A program made the position numbers and the translations under genes. The notes beneath the pieces were generated by a model that was not told the DNA's origin, did no database searches, and was given only the letters and a program-made list of their open reading frames with translations. A stretch of 64,000 nucleotides of DNA, taken from Neoceratodus forsteri (taxonomy: Eukaryota; Chordata; Ceratodontiformes; Ceratodontidae). Positions within the stretch are counted from its first letter, which is position 1. Each line of letters begins with the position of its first letter. The DNA lies in the NCBI GenBank assembly GCA_016271365.2, contig CM028132.1, positions 589,317,001 to 589,381,000 on the forward strand, written 5' to 3'. Of the stretch, positions 1 through 10,294 are shown in pieces.

Positions 1-31
1 CTTCTTGTATTAAATGGATGAATATACCTCA

Positions 32-215
32 GATCTTACTTCAAGAGGGTTCCTGCAGTAGGTCTTCACATATAGGACTGTACCCTCTGACATCAGAACC
101 GCATGGCAAACTTGTAGCTAACAGTCATCGGGGATCGCCCCCAGCGTCATATGACGGGACGTCAGCGTGACTATAAAAGGGATGGTTCCCTGCCCGCCCT
201 CCAGTTCTTTCCCGT
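32..215 (+). repeat. left inverted terminal repeat of DIRS A
   Basis: The stretch through TTCCTGCAGTAGGTCTTCAC and ATATAGGACTG down to CCCGCCCTCCAGTTCTTTCC is the reverse complement, with mismatches, of roughly 4935-5125. The pairing sets the left boundary of the element. Confidence 0.85.
140..182 (+). promoter_or_regulatory. TATA box with CRE-like half-sites in DIRS A left repeat
   Basis: CTATAAAAGG at 171-180 is a good TATA box. Just upstream are the perfect palindrome CGTCATATGACG and then GGACGTCA, which are TGACG/CGTCA half-sites of the CREB/ATF type. The layout fits an RNA polymerase II promoter about 150 bp ahead of the first gag ATG at 329. Activity is inferred only. Confidence 0.5.
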
Positions 216-328
216 CGTCGAACTGTATCATCTGACCTAACATGGTAGAACAGCCATCAGTCGCCCGCCATTTTTCATAGCGTATTTCTCAAACCTTTTT
301 ACCAAATTCCAACCATCCTTATCGGTGT

Positions 329-2700
329 ATGTTGTCTTGTCGGCCCAAGAAGAAGTGCTCCAAGTGCGGCGTGCAGATTCCGCACAGAGATGACCATTCC
401 TAGTGTGTCCTCTGATTGGGGCCTAAACATAACTTCACTGAATGCTCCATTTGTCAGGGCTTCAACCAGGCCACGTGCACCCATCGCAAGAGGACCCACG
501 ATGCCCATTTGTTAACCCAAAGACTGGTGTCAATGGAAAAAGAGCTCCAGGAGCTGAGGAAAGAGTGCCATCCCCGGAGAAGAAGAAAAAGGACGAGGAG
601 AGACACCGGAAACGGAGCCACTCTCCTCAGGGGAAATCCAGTCAGCCGACGCCATCTCGGTTGGGCCCTCCACCTCGGTGAGTACCCCACCTTTAGGGCC
701 TTCCTCTGCTCCAACAGATTGGCCCCCACCCCCCGCGGTTAGCTGGCAGTCCGGGGTCTCCTCTTTTGGAGGATCCAGCTCAGGTTCCTGTTTCAAGCCC
801 TGCCGCTAAGTCGCCTTCCGGCTCTGCTGCCGGGCGCCCACCTCAGGCCGATCAGCCTGACTCTAGCCTCCTGGCTTCTGTCAGCCAAGCCTTGTCCAGT
901 AAGTCGGTGGCGGCTCCTCCGTCATCACCTGGGCCGTTACCTCCCTAAGTTGGGCGCCCGGACCACCCGGCGCCCAGCGTGATATGTTCTTGCCCGTCGG
1001 ACTCCCTTGCCGCCCGGACCGTGGAGGTGTGCCACAGGTCCGCCCTTATCCTGACTAGGGTTCTCCTCCCGGATTCGCTTCCCTATCTAACGCTTTTAAA
1101 CCTGATTTTCAAATCCCTCTTCCGGCGGATACTGTCCAGGACCCTCCAACGTTGGCTCTACCTGAACTACCCCTTCGTCGGGTCTGTTCGTCGACGGATC
1201 CTCATCTGACACCAGATTCCGCCGGATATTTTGGAGCAGTATGGACCCTCCTCGCCCGGGACCCTCGAGGATCCCCACTCCTCGCTGTCAGACCCGCCAC
1301 CTAGCAGCCCTTGGCGCCCCTCCAGCGGGGCCCTTGGTGCCTCTCTCGAGCCCATCTGGGTACTACCCTGGATATACCCCTCAGTATCGGACGCCGAGGG
1401 GTCCATCGTTGGGATACCCCCCTCTGATGCTGGGTTACCAGATGCTGGGCCAGACTTTCCACTGTCAGGCCTACCAGTACCCTTACTGGTACCAGACACC
1501 TGGCTACCCCTCCTATCCCACAGGGTACCCAGGTTACCCTCCCGTCCACAACTGGAACCGGAGGCCATTCCCAGCATGGTGGAGGGACGCTAAGTCCCAC
1601 TCTCCAAAGTTGGCCAGCCTCAAATAGTGGTCAGGGCCACCCCACCTCATAGGGTGTTGCCAGGTAGCCCTGCACGCTCTAGCCAAGTATCCGACGGGGA
1701 CTTGGGTATTCTGCCTTCTGGCATCACCGAACACAGGCTCTCTGTCCCGGTACCAGAGGCATCCTTGCCTAGCAGAGTGGAATCGTCCGAATCCGATGAG
1801 GACTCTGATGTGGGGGACCAGTCAGAACCTCATTCTCCAGTTGAGCTTCAGCCAAAAGAGTCCCCAAAATCACCTCCAGAGGATCCCTCCTTTGCAGAGC
1901 TCCTCAAGACAATCCAGAAATCCTGTGGATTGGCTTCCTAAGAAACTGGACCCCAGACGCAAGAGGTTGGCAGAGCACCTGGACCTGGTCAGTGCTGACC
2001 CCCTCCCCATCCCTCCTTGGATGGGGCCGCGTGAATCTCACCCGTCCACCATCTGGCAGCAACCGTCGTCCATACCGCTGTTTCTTAGAAGGCGATAGGG
2101 ATCTACCACCCCTGGAAGGGCCTACCTCACTGCCCAGCCTAAGGCCGATTCTATTGTGATCACGGCTGCCCATGATAGAGCGGCCCAACCTAAATATCTT
2201 AACGCCTCCCCCCAGATAAGAAGTCGAAGCAGATGGACCAGTATGGTTGTAAGATGTACACCTCCTCCACTTGCGCCATTCACTTCTTAAATTTCGTAGC
2301 TCATATGGGTGGCCTTTCAAAAATCTTCCTTGTTAGATCTGGAAAAAGATCTGGGAGATTCCTGATGAGCAGTTCAGGAATAAGCTCCTGAACAAGATTA
2401 GGATGAACAGATGGTCACTGCACGCCATGCCCGCCGTGCAACCTTCACGACTCTGTGGACTCTGCACGGCAGCTGCTTGCATCTCTAGCCTGGCTTGGCT
2501 TTGGCAGGGTTGGCATAGGATGTGCAAGTTCGCTTCTGGACGCTCCTTTCAGGGGTCCAGTTCTGTTCGGCTGCAAAGCCAAAGACATTATTACCGAGCT
2601 GCAGGAGAGTGGCAAATCCTTGAAAGATGTCCATTCCGTCTATCATTCTGGACAAAAACAATGGCAGCAGCTATTTCACCGCCAGCGGAAATAGAACAAG
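329..2700 (+). pseudogene. DIRS A gag-like ORF, broken
   Basis: The likely start is the ATG at 329, opening MLSCRPKKKCSKCGVQIPHR. It gives a cysteine/histidine cluster (KCSKCG, then TECSICQGF near 440-470) followed by a basic, coiled segment containing SMEKELQEL. The same motifs occur in DIRS B gag (KCPHCLHF, SMEKELKKL), which supports homology. In-frame stops lie at about 401 and 413, and several frameshifts split the rest. A Ser/Pro-rich middle (about 1640-1940) and a C-terminal part near 2440-2690 (RGPVLFGCKAKDIITELQES) match the end of B gag. Gag should form the particle that packages element RNA. It cannot be made intact from this copy. Confidence 0.75.
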
Positions 2701-2919
2701 CAGAACCAGGGCAGACGACAGAATAAGCGTTGCTCCTCGGGTACTGGCATCCAAACCCCCCAGGCCAAGTTTCCCAAAACTGCCTCTGGGGGAAAGGTGC
2801 CTCTCCCCTCCGTGGCCTGACTCCCTAACCCCCTTCCGCTCCATCCTATTCCCACAGAAGTACCGGTGGGAGGGGGAGATTCGGCCTCTACCTGGATGGG
2901 TGGGAGACCATCGGACCCA

Positions 2920-3520
2920 AGGCTCTTTGTCTCCCATGGAGGAGAACCTTCACATCAACATTCTGGAGATGAGTGGTGCTGTATGCTCTCCAGGCATTCC
3001 AGTAGCTTCTGACTCCAGGAACACTTCTTATCCAGACAGACAATATGGCCATCGTCTGGTACTTAAACAAACAGGGAGGCATCCGGTCATGCCCTCTATG
3101 CAGGGATGCGATGCGGGTGTGGTACTGTGCAGTACAGCACTGCCTATCCTTAACAGCAGTCCACATGCCAGGTGTTCACAACATTCTGGCGGACAGTCTC
3201 GACCAATCAGTTGCCAGGGCTTACAGGTGGGAACTAAAGCAGGCAGTAGTAGATCGGTTTCTTCAGTGGATTCGACCAGACCTACATCTCTTCGCTCCCC
3301 ATCCAGTGCAAAACTACCCAGCTTTTGCTCTCTTGTTCCCAGGCATGGTGCTTTTTGGTGAGACGCACTCTCTCTTTCCTGGACAGGAAAAAATTTCTAT
3401 ACGCTTTCCCTCCCTTTCCAATCCTTCAGAGTGTTCTGCTGAAGCTTCAGGCAAAGGGGCACACATGATTCTAATCGCACCCCCTCTGGCCTCGGCAGAT
3501 TTGGTTCCGTTAGCTTCAGC
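2920..3520 (+). pseudogene. DIRS A RNase H remnant (RT core deleted)
   Basis: The sequence passes directly from an RT-upstream segment ending near 2920 (LYLDGWETIGP) to LHINILEMSGAV and then MAIVWYLNKQGGIRSCPLCR. These match the RNase H region of copy B (LHINVLELRAVL, MCVVWYINKQGGTRSYPLCR). The intervening fingers and palm, about 0.8-0.9 kb in B, are absent. RNase H normally degrades the RNA of the RNA-DNA hybrid during reverse transcription. Frameshifts near 3020 and 3330 break the frame further. Confidence 0.75.
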
Positions 3521-3539
3521 AGTTGGCAATGGAACCCCC

Positions 3540-4613
3540 ACTACCTCTTTCTCTCTCTCTCTCACGACCTTCTGTCCCAGGAGCAGGGCACTCTGGTACA
3601 TCCCAGCCTCAAGACTCTTCATCTTCATGCGTGGCACCTGTGGACTTAGCGATTTCTTGCTATGGCGTCTCCTCCGGATCGCTCAGATTCAGTGGAGGCC
3701 AGAAACCTCCACTAGATCCACTTACGCCATGGAGGTGGAAGAGATTTTCCATGTGGGCATCTGCTAAAGGTCTAGATCCTTTTCCTGCTTGGCCTCCTAG
3801 GTTTTAGAGTACCTCTTGCATCTATCAGTTATTCCTTCCTGAAGGTCCATCTCTCACAGTTTCAGCCTACCACCTCCCAGTGGAGGGTAAAACCCTAAGC
3901 TCAGCTAGAGGGTTCCACAACTTTCTTGAAGGATCCTTCATACTAAGCCTCCATCTAGAATCCTGTCCCCCCCTTTTCGGGATCTTAACTTTATGTTAGG
4001 AAAGTTTATTTTGCCACCCTTTGAACTGGCAGCAAGCTGTGATATGCGTTTTTTAGCGTGGAAAAGGCTCTTTTTAGTTACTATGACTTCAACTCGAAGA
4101 GTTTCAGAGCTTCGAGCTCTAGTTTGTAGAGGGCCTTATTTAATTTTCCACAGAGACCAGGTGGTTCTGCGGACTAACCCTTCCTTTCTTCCGAAAGTGG
4201 TTTCGGAATTGACCATTAACCAGAGTGTTGAACTGACTGTGTTCTTCCCAGAGGATTCCAGCAGGGGGGAGTATCTTCTACACACCTTGACATGCACAGG
4301 ATTTTGAAGTATTATACAGTACCTCTAGGACTAAGGAGGTTCGAAAGTCGAACCAGCTCTTTGTAGCCTTTGCCTCCCAGTGCCAGGGCAAGGCTATCAC
4401 GAAACAGACTTTTTCTAGGTGGCTAGCAAATTGTATCCACCTTAAGGTACGCCACTTCCACTGCTTTTTTCAGGAATGTGTCTACTGCAGACATCTGTGC
4501 AGCAGCCATTTGGTACTCTATCCACACCTTCACTAAGCATTACAGTCTGGACATTGCTTGTTGGCATAGGGCTGGTTTCGGTCTTGCAATCTTGCAAGGC
4601 CTGTTGTCTTGAA
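3540..4613 (+). pseudogene. DIRS A tyrosine recombinase remnant
   Basis: The N-terminal SAM-like part shows ETSTRSTYAMEVEEIF (about 3700-3750). The catalytic part shows LAWKRLFLVTMTSTRRVSEL near 4050-4110, with the first catalytic Arg inside STRRVSEL. The last block reads FTKHYSLDIA around 4530-4560 and carries the likely nucleophilic Tyr, ending at a stop at 4609-4611. A short deletion near 4440 removes the His-x-x-Arg block that copy B retains (VRGHSTHGVA). DIRS recombinases integrate circular cDNA without target duplication. This copy is inactive. Confidence 0.78.
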
Positions 4614-4699
4614 TAGACACTTAGTTGGCAGACATTTTCCTCTTCACAGAACCTCGTCTCCGACTCTTGCTTTTTCATTAGACTGCTTGGTATTCAGTC

Positions 4700-4815
4700 C
4701 TGTATGTGAAGACCTACTGCAGGAATCCTCTTGAAATAAGATACAGCAGTTACGTAAGAACTTACCGTAACAGTAGATCTTTGAGAGAGGTTCCTGTAGT
4801 AGGTCTAGATTTCCC
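4700..4815 (+). repeat. internal complementary region of DIRS A
   Basis: Positions 4749-4771 are the exact reverse complement of the last 23 bases of the element (5134-5156). The flanking TGTGAAGACCTACTGCAGGA also recurs at 5094. In DIRS replication models this region templates joining of the two ends. Confidence 0.75.
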
Positions 4816-4934
4816 ACCCACCTATCCCCCAGCTCCTGCGTATTCTTTTTTTATTCCCTTCCCAGGAATTTGTCTCATCCAGGGCACAGGGTCTCGGTGA
4901 GTTTTTTGTTTCACTCCCTTTTTCTGCTTCCTCT

Positions 4935-5156
4935 TTAGAGGTTTCCAGTGGAAGAACTGGAGGGCGGGCAGGGGACCGCCTCTTTTATAGTCACGCTGAT
5001 GTCCCGTCACCCAACGCCAGGAGCGGTCCCCGCTGATGATTGCTAGCTACAAGTTTGTCGTGTGGTGCTGGCACCAGAGGGCGCAGTCCTATATGTGAAG
5101 ACCTACTGCAGGAACTTCTCTCGAAGATCTACTGTTACGGTAAGTTCTTACGTAAC
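4935..5156 (-). repeat. right inverted terminal repeat of DIRS A
   Basis: This is an inverted copy of the left repeat. It includes the TATA-like TTTTATAG at 4983-4990 and a promoter that would face leftward. It ends in CTTACGTAAC immediately before unique intron sequence. Confidence 0.82.
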
Positions 5157-5219
5157 TATTTTTTTCATAATAAAGTATTACCGGATGGCATTTTACCTCC
5201 TGTTGTCTTTTCCCTGCAG

Positions 5220-5392
5220 TTCTTTCATCATGGACGAGTTCAAGAGGAAATACTCAAATGAGGACACCCTATCAGTTGCCCTGCCATACTTCTGGGAGCA
5301 TTTTGATAAGGAAGGCTGGTCAATCTGGTATGCAGAGTACAAGTACCCAGAAGAACTTACCCAGACCTTCATGAGCTGCAATCTCATCACAG
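5220..5392 (+). CDS. EEF1G: EEF1G internal exon (elongation factor 1-gamma, C-terminal domain)
   Basis: This exon encodes 57 complete codons plus one base at each end of the start of the conserved C-terminal (EF1G) domain. The peptide contains [20 protein letters not shown], then WEHFDK, and ends MSCNLIT plus the first base of a Gly codon. I recognise this as vertebrate eEF1-gamma, in which the stretch is nearly invariant. Splice signals are canonical: a pyrimidine-rich tract ending CCCTGCAG at 5219 and the donor G|GTAAGG at 5393. eEF1-gamma anchors the eEF1B guanine-exchange complex that recharges eEF1A during translation. The reading frame is open, and changes from the mammalian protein are conservative (for example [12 protein letters not shown]). 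Neighbouring exons are not in the window, so both flanking introns are long and transposon-filled. A processed pseudogene is unlikely because both splice sites and intron sequence are present. Confidence 0.95.
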
Positions 5393-5896
5393 GTAAGGAC
5401 TGCTCCCAGCCAGGCCTATGTATACTGTACATCCGACCCTTGCATGACACTCATCCTAGTGGGGATTCTTTGTAGTATAGTCTGCATACTTTTCATTTGC
5501 TAGTAGCTCTGAAACTCACTGAATTAGTACAGAATACTGCATCGTAGTTCAGTGTGGTAAACCAGAAATGGGTTTGTTTGCATATTGGGTGGCAGAAGAT
5601 GATTTGCAATGTAGTGTTTTTCTTTTCAGTGGTTTCTCTCATAGCCAGCCTGTCTCAGATTAATGGGGGAACAGTTTTCATACAAGAAACCATGGTGGTC
5701 GTTTCGTGGCACCAGATTTCCCTTGTGCTTTTCTGTTCCATTAATCCTAAATAAGGAGAGAAAAGGGGTCTTAATTCCATAAACCTCTGCCATTTTGTAC
5801 CTGTTTTTTTCAGTTTTCATCTCCCATTGTTACTCTCTGCCCTTCCTGCTACTCCAGGCCCTATATCCAAGAATATTTCTGTAGCACTTCACTGTA
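5393..5896 (+). other. residual EEF1G intron sequence
   Basis: About 500 bp follow the EEF1G donor before recognisable DIRS sequence begins near 5897. I see no open frame with a recognisable family, no repeat and no RNA gene. Short AT-rich and pyrimidine stretches are present. It may be original intron, or an old transposon remnant too decayed to place. Confidence 0.6.
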
Positions 5897-6179
5897 GCTG
5901 CCAGTGGTCTCAGTGCCTAGGTCTCCTGGACCAGTAGGTTACAGTGACCTAGCCAAAGTGGGATGCCATCTAGTGGTGGCATATCCCGAACATAGGGGAA
6001 GGAGTCCTGTTTGTTTGGCCAGAGCCAACGTCACCCTGACAACTGATATGTCTCTGGTGGGATGGGAGTGGATCGGGAGCCCATAGATTTTGTACCCCAG
6101 GAGTCCCGTCACCACATCAACCTGCTGGAGCTTCATGCATTGCACCTCACTTAGATGGAATTTGCACCATTTGTCCAGG

Positions 6180-6615
6180 GTCAGGTCGCAGGTCCAGGCA
6201 GACAATGCCAAGACCATGTATTACCTGAACAAGCAGGGCAGCACGACTCTTCATATTCGGTCTAGAAGCCTCCTGCACCTGGACCCTCAGCTAGCTTGGA
6301 TACAGATCTTCAAGTGATCATGTAACATGAACTTCCAGTCAGCTAGTGGACACCCTCAGCCCCTTGGGTGAGATGTCACAGGAGTGGTCTGTACATAAGG
6401 AGGTGGTGAACCACCTGTTCTCCTTGTGGGTGACTCCTCTGGTCAGTCTTTTTGCCTCCTGGGGGAACACCAAGCTGAGGCTGTTCTGTGACTCCGCGGT
6501 GATTGCCTCTGCCCCCCGGTCTGCTCTCTTGTCACTAGGGGAAGATCCTGCACTTGGATCTTCAATCCCTGTACCTCACAGCTTGGTTCGTGAGTGGCTA
6601 GAGTTCCAGCCTTAG
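6180..6615 (+). pseudogene. DIRS E RNase H and linker remnant
   Basis: QADNAKTMYYLNKQGSTTLH near 6195-6250 is the RNase H signature of DIRS polymerases. It is followed by a segment with HKEVVNHLFSLWVTPLVSLF, matching HQEVVDHLFSLWGSPLIDIF in copy C. The frame changes between the two parts, so no product is possible. Confidence 0.65.
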
Positions 6616-6624
6616 GGTCTTTCG

Positions 6625-7610
6625 GAAGATGTGCGCCATGTTGCGGAGGCTTCCCAAAAAAGAGTCTACCTGCCAGGGCTGTGCCTTTAAATGGAAAAGG
6701 TTTTCCATTTGGTGCCAGGGCAAGGAGCTTGACCCCCAGCCTGCCCTTTGGCTAGCATTTTCGACTGTTAGTGGTCGACGACCTCCAGGTACATCTGGTA
6801 GCCATCTCTGCATACGGATGTGGGCTGGCGTGCTGACAGTGGTGCAGGAGAAGGTGATAGGGCACTTTTTCAGTGGCTTGGACCATCTATCCCTATTAGT
6901 GCATAAACAGCCACCACCTTGGGACTTATTACTGGTGTTGGCAGTGCTCATGGGCAAGCCATTTGAGCCGATGCACAGATTTGAGATGTCACACCTATCG
7001 TGATGGTTGTCACCTCCACCAGAAGGATCAGTGAGCTCCAGGCGCTCTCTGTGGAGTCTCTGTACTTGGTGTTGCACAAGGACAAGGTAGTCCACCACCA
7101 CCACCCGAAATTCCTCCTGTAGGTTGTTTCGGATTTTCAACTTAATGAGGCAGTGAATCTGTGTGTACTTCACCAGTTCAACCTCTGAGGCTAGGCATAG
7201 GCTCCACTCTTTGGAACTGAGGTGAATGCTCGCTTACTATAAGGATTGCACAGCTAGAGTTCGGGGAGAAGTTTGCCAGCTCTTTGTGATATATGCTGAA
7301 GCCGCACCTGGCAGACGGCAGATAAGCGGGAGATTGGCAGGTGATTAGACTCCTGTATTGATCTCTGCTATAGGTTGGCTGGTAGGGCACTCCTGTAGGG
7401 CTAAGGGCTCATTCCACTGAAGCAGCCACCGCTACCTCGGTGGCCGCTTACAATGACATGCCTATCCAGGAGATCTGCACGGATGCTACCTGGAAATCAG
7501 CATGCACCTTCATCTCCCTTTAAGGCGTCGACCTCAAGTCATGCCGGGATGCTGCTTTTGGACCTTGGTTCTCCAATCTTTGTTTGGCAAGTAGGGGTGT
7601 GCACCTGGCC
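6625..7610 (+). pseudogene. DIRS E tyrosine recombinase remnant
   Basis: The N-terminal part is FKWKRFSIWCQGKELDPQPA (about 6690-6750). The middle part reads PPPWDLLLVLAVLMGKPFEP near 6910-6970, followed by a TSTRRISELQAL-like block near 7010-7045. A C-terminal stretch near 7455-7500 (DMPIQEICTDATWKSACTF) matches the last block of B and F. Frameshifts and stops separate the blocks. The downstream strand-exchange Tyr region is degraded. Confidence 0.65.
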
Positions 7611-7676
7611 CCTTCCTCCCAGAGAACTGCTATGAGCCTGCCAGAAGTGTGGATAACTCCACAGTATCCACAGCCT

Positions 7677-7965
7677 TAAAAATTAGGGTTACTCACCTGT
7701 AGCTCTAATTTTTGGAGTGGTATATGGTGCACATCCACACAACCCACCCGACCTCCCCTGGCAAGTGGCATAAGGATCCTGGCTTCCATTGTGCAAGATC
7801 TAATGTCATGGGGCGGAGTCAAGGAGTACACCACCCAGGTGGGAGGGAGGCGCTTAGCTTAAAGAGGTCTGGCAAGTTAACCCTTGAAAGGAAGACTGCC
7901 AGAAGTGTGGATGTGCACCATTTACAGATTCTGGAATTTACAGGTGAGTAACTCTAATTTTTTGA
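7677..7965 (+). repeat. inverted repeat pair at right end of DIRS E
   Basis: TTAGGGTTACTCACCTGTAG at about 7683, through GGTGCACATCCACAC, is inverted at 7906-7966 (GTGTGGATGTGCACCA ... GGTGAGTAACTCTAATTTT). This is the internal complementary region and right terminal repeat layout also seen in A and B. Confidence 0.7.
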
Positions 7966-8150
7966 TTATTTGGTACACCTGCAGTCCCTGGGCCTTCGAC
8001 CCACAACCTCGAAGGTGCATCTAGCAGCAGTTTTATTGTACGTCTCAGCTGGCAAAGATAGGTCTTTAGCCTCCAGACTGTCTTCAAGAGGTTTTGAAGG
8101 GCCTAGTCACTTGAACCGTCCTTTTAAGGACCAGTCCTTCCCTAGGACTT
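7966..8150 (+). pseudogene. DIRS F recombinase fragment, part 1
   Basis: The translation around GLRPTTSKVHLAAVLLYVSA aligns with the recombinase N-terminal helical domain of B (GLSHSSLKMHMAAISAYHV). It is broken off near 8150 by a LINE, and the following recombinase block resumes at about 9319. Confidence 0.6.
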
Positions 8151-9318
8151 GAACCTGTGTATCAAACACAAAAAGACAAAGACGATGATCATCTCTAGTC
8201 CCCAGCACAACTATTGCCAATAGCAAGGCTGCCTCGTTGGAGCAGATATACTGTTTCAAGTACCTAGGGGTTATTATCGACGACACCCTCTCCTTCGTGC
8301 AGCACATCAACTATGTGGTAAAAGCAGTAAATGCAAAGCTCTTTGTACTCTGTAGGCACAGGCAATACCTCACACCATTAGCCCTTCGCCTCTCAGTCTC
8401 CTCCTGAGTTCAGTCAGTCATCGACTACGGACTCGTCTTGTATGGGGCCGCTTCCAGTACTGCACTTGCACACATTGCAGTGGCCCTTAACAAGGCGTAG
8501 GCTAACACTTGGTGCAGACGGGCCTTAAGCACACACATGCTCTCTCTTTGAGCAGACCAATTGGCTTAACCTACCCAACAGAATAAAATACCAAACCTGC
8601 CTGTTGGGCAAGAAATCACTACTAGGCAAAGCGTCTCCATTCCACAGCGGCTTGCTTCCTGCCTGTAAATCTGGGTACCAAACCAGAGGCCACTCCCGGG
8701 GCTCCCTAGCGATCCCCTTCAGAAAAACGATACTGGGACAGCAGTCGTTTGCATACCATGCTCCCCTGTGGCTTAACGAGATCCCGGCTCACCTACTGAC
8801 AAACTCTAGTCTACCTACCTGCCTTTAAGGCTGAGCTTGGAAACATGGCCTGTTGCTGTAGGCAGTAATTGCATTCCCAGCCCTGCAAGTTTTAAGACAC
8901 AATCTCTTGGATAACCGACATGGATCAAGCCACCTCCAACACCCTTTTAACAAAACCCCACAGGGCCACTGCCTACATCCCGGATCCCACCCCCAACTCT
9001 ACATCAGTTCCACTACATAGATGGATTTAGCTCCTGACTATGGAAGATTATACCTTTCTGCCTAGCCTTTGGCTGTTGTAAATTATACCTGTGTACCTGA
9101 CTGTGTTTGGCCTTGTCATGTTTCTTTTGCACTTAGCAGATAGCTTATGTCTCGTTTAATAATGTTTCACCTTATAATTTGCTTACACTGGGGCTCCACC
9201 CTTCTTTGTTTTCTTATTCTGAGTTGTTCACACTTTGTTGTACCTGACGTGGGATCTTTGTAAAAGAGTCGTTGCTAAAAGGTAATGTCCGAATCTTGAA
9301 ATAAATAGTGCCCAGCTG
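8151..9318 (+). mobile_element. LINE fragment (RT C-terminus and 3' UTR) inside DIRS F
   Basis: The translation near 8255-8330 gives FKYLGVIIDDTLSFVQHINY, the conserved post-palm (thumb-proximal) motif of non-LTR reverse transcriptases. Decayed C-terminal sequence follows, then an AT-rich 3' part. It lies between two blocks of one DIRS recombinase, so it inserted there. Several stops are present. The clade is uncertain (Jockey/CR1/L2 group). No target duplication could be fixed by eye. Confidence 0.6.
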
Positions 9319-10230
9319 ATGGGGGGGACCTTTCAAGCCCATGGCAACTGCTGCATTGAAGAATGTCACTTGGAAAACAGTTTTTCTGGTAGCCTTCATC
9401 TCTGTCAGGAGGGTGACTGAGCTCCAAGCCCTGTGTACAGATCCTAAACTACATCACTTTCCACAGGGATAAGGTGGTCTTGAGGACCAGTAGAAAATTC
9501 CTTGCTAAAATGATTTTGGAATTTCACCTGAACCAGTCTCACACCTCCTGTGTTCTTCACTGAAGACTCCACACCAGGGGAGCAAAGGCTTCATAGCCTG
9601 GATGTGAAGAGAGCTTTGAGCTATTATTTGAACTGCACAAAGAATGTCATGTCCACTGCTACACGGCTGTTTGTCATCTATGGGGATGTAGGCCAAGGAA
9701 AACCAGCATCCAGGAGAACCATTGCTATCTGTATTATGACCTGTATTCAATTCTGTTATGGTAAAACTGGCAGTCCACCTGAGGGCCCATTCTATGAGGG
9801 GCACCTGTGCTTTTGTGTCAGCTTTCAGAGGTGTTTCCATTCAGGAAATCTGTAAAGCAGCTACCTGGAGGGCAGTACACACCTTTACAAAGCACTACTT
9901 CCTGGGCATTCAGTCCAGAAGGGATGCCGGCTTTGGCACTGCTGTCTTGCAGAAGCCTTTCCCTAAGTAGATTCTATGCCCAGCCTCCCAAGGTACTGCT
10001 ATGGAGTCTGCATTTGTCAAGCAGTAATGAGGGATTCCTGGGGTTTGAAGAGAAAAATTACTCACCGTAATAATGTTTCTTCCAGAGGGATCCCTCGCTG
10101 TCTTTGACAATCCCATCCCTACCTCCCCTTTCAGAACTTGAAAAGGTTCTCTCTGAAGGCAGTCCCTCTTTATTGTTGAGCATTACTTGTTACACTGTTT
10201 CATGACTAATACTGGTGTCTGACCCAATCG
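9319..10230 (+). pseudogene. DIRS F recombinase fragment, part 2, and right end
   Basis: It resumes with NVTWKTVFLVAFISVRRVTE near 9360-9420, the block carrying the first catalytic Arg. It then gives FRGVSIQEICKAATWRAVHT and FTKHYFLGIQSRRDAGFGTA near 9825-9945, which holds the probable nucleophilic Tyr. Non-coding sequence with ATTACTCACCGTAATAATG near 10060 follows, resembling the DIRS internal complementary region. The right terminal repeat is missing. Confidence 0.7.
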
Positions 10231-10294
10231 TTTTTTTTTGTTTTTAAGAATGTGGATATGGTATACTATCCACACTTTTGAAAGATCCTTTCCT

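Larger units (their letters stand above)
32..5156 (+). mobile_element. DIRS retrotransposon A (non-autonomous, RT core deleted)
   Basis: This is a tyrosine-recombinase retrotransposon of the DIRS order. It has a left inverted terminal repeat starting GATCTTACTTC at 32 and a right inverted copy ending at 5156. An internal complementary region lies at about 4700-4810. Between them are gag remnants, an RNase H segment with YLNKQGG, and a tyrosine recombinase with STRRVSELRAL. Compared with copy B in this window, the reverse-transcriptase palm (YLDDWL region) is missing near 2920, so the copy would be non-autonomous. Stops and frameshifts occur throughout. It ends about 63 bp upstream of the EEF1G exon. 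Confidence 0.88.
5897..7965 (+). mobile_element. DIRS fragment E (5'-truncated)
   Basis: A diverged DIRS copy of the same family as C (20.1-24.9 kb). It opens mid polymerase: CCAGTGGTCTCA at 5903 corresponds to 23413 in C. It continues with RNase H (MYYLNKQGS near 6220), a HKEVVNHLFSLW segment and a recombinase starting CAFKWKRFSIWCQGKELDPQ near 6690. It ends with an internal complementary region and right terminal repeat (7677-7965). gag and most of RT are absent. Multiple stops are present. Confidence 0.75.
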
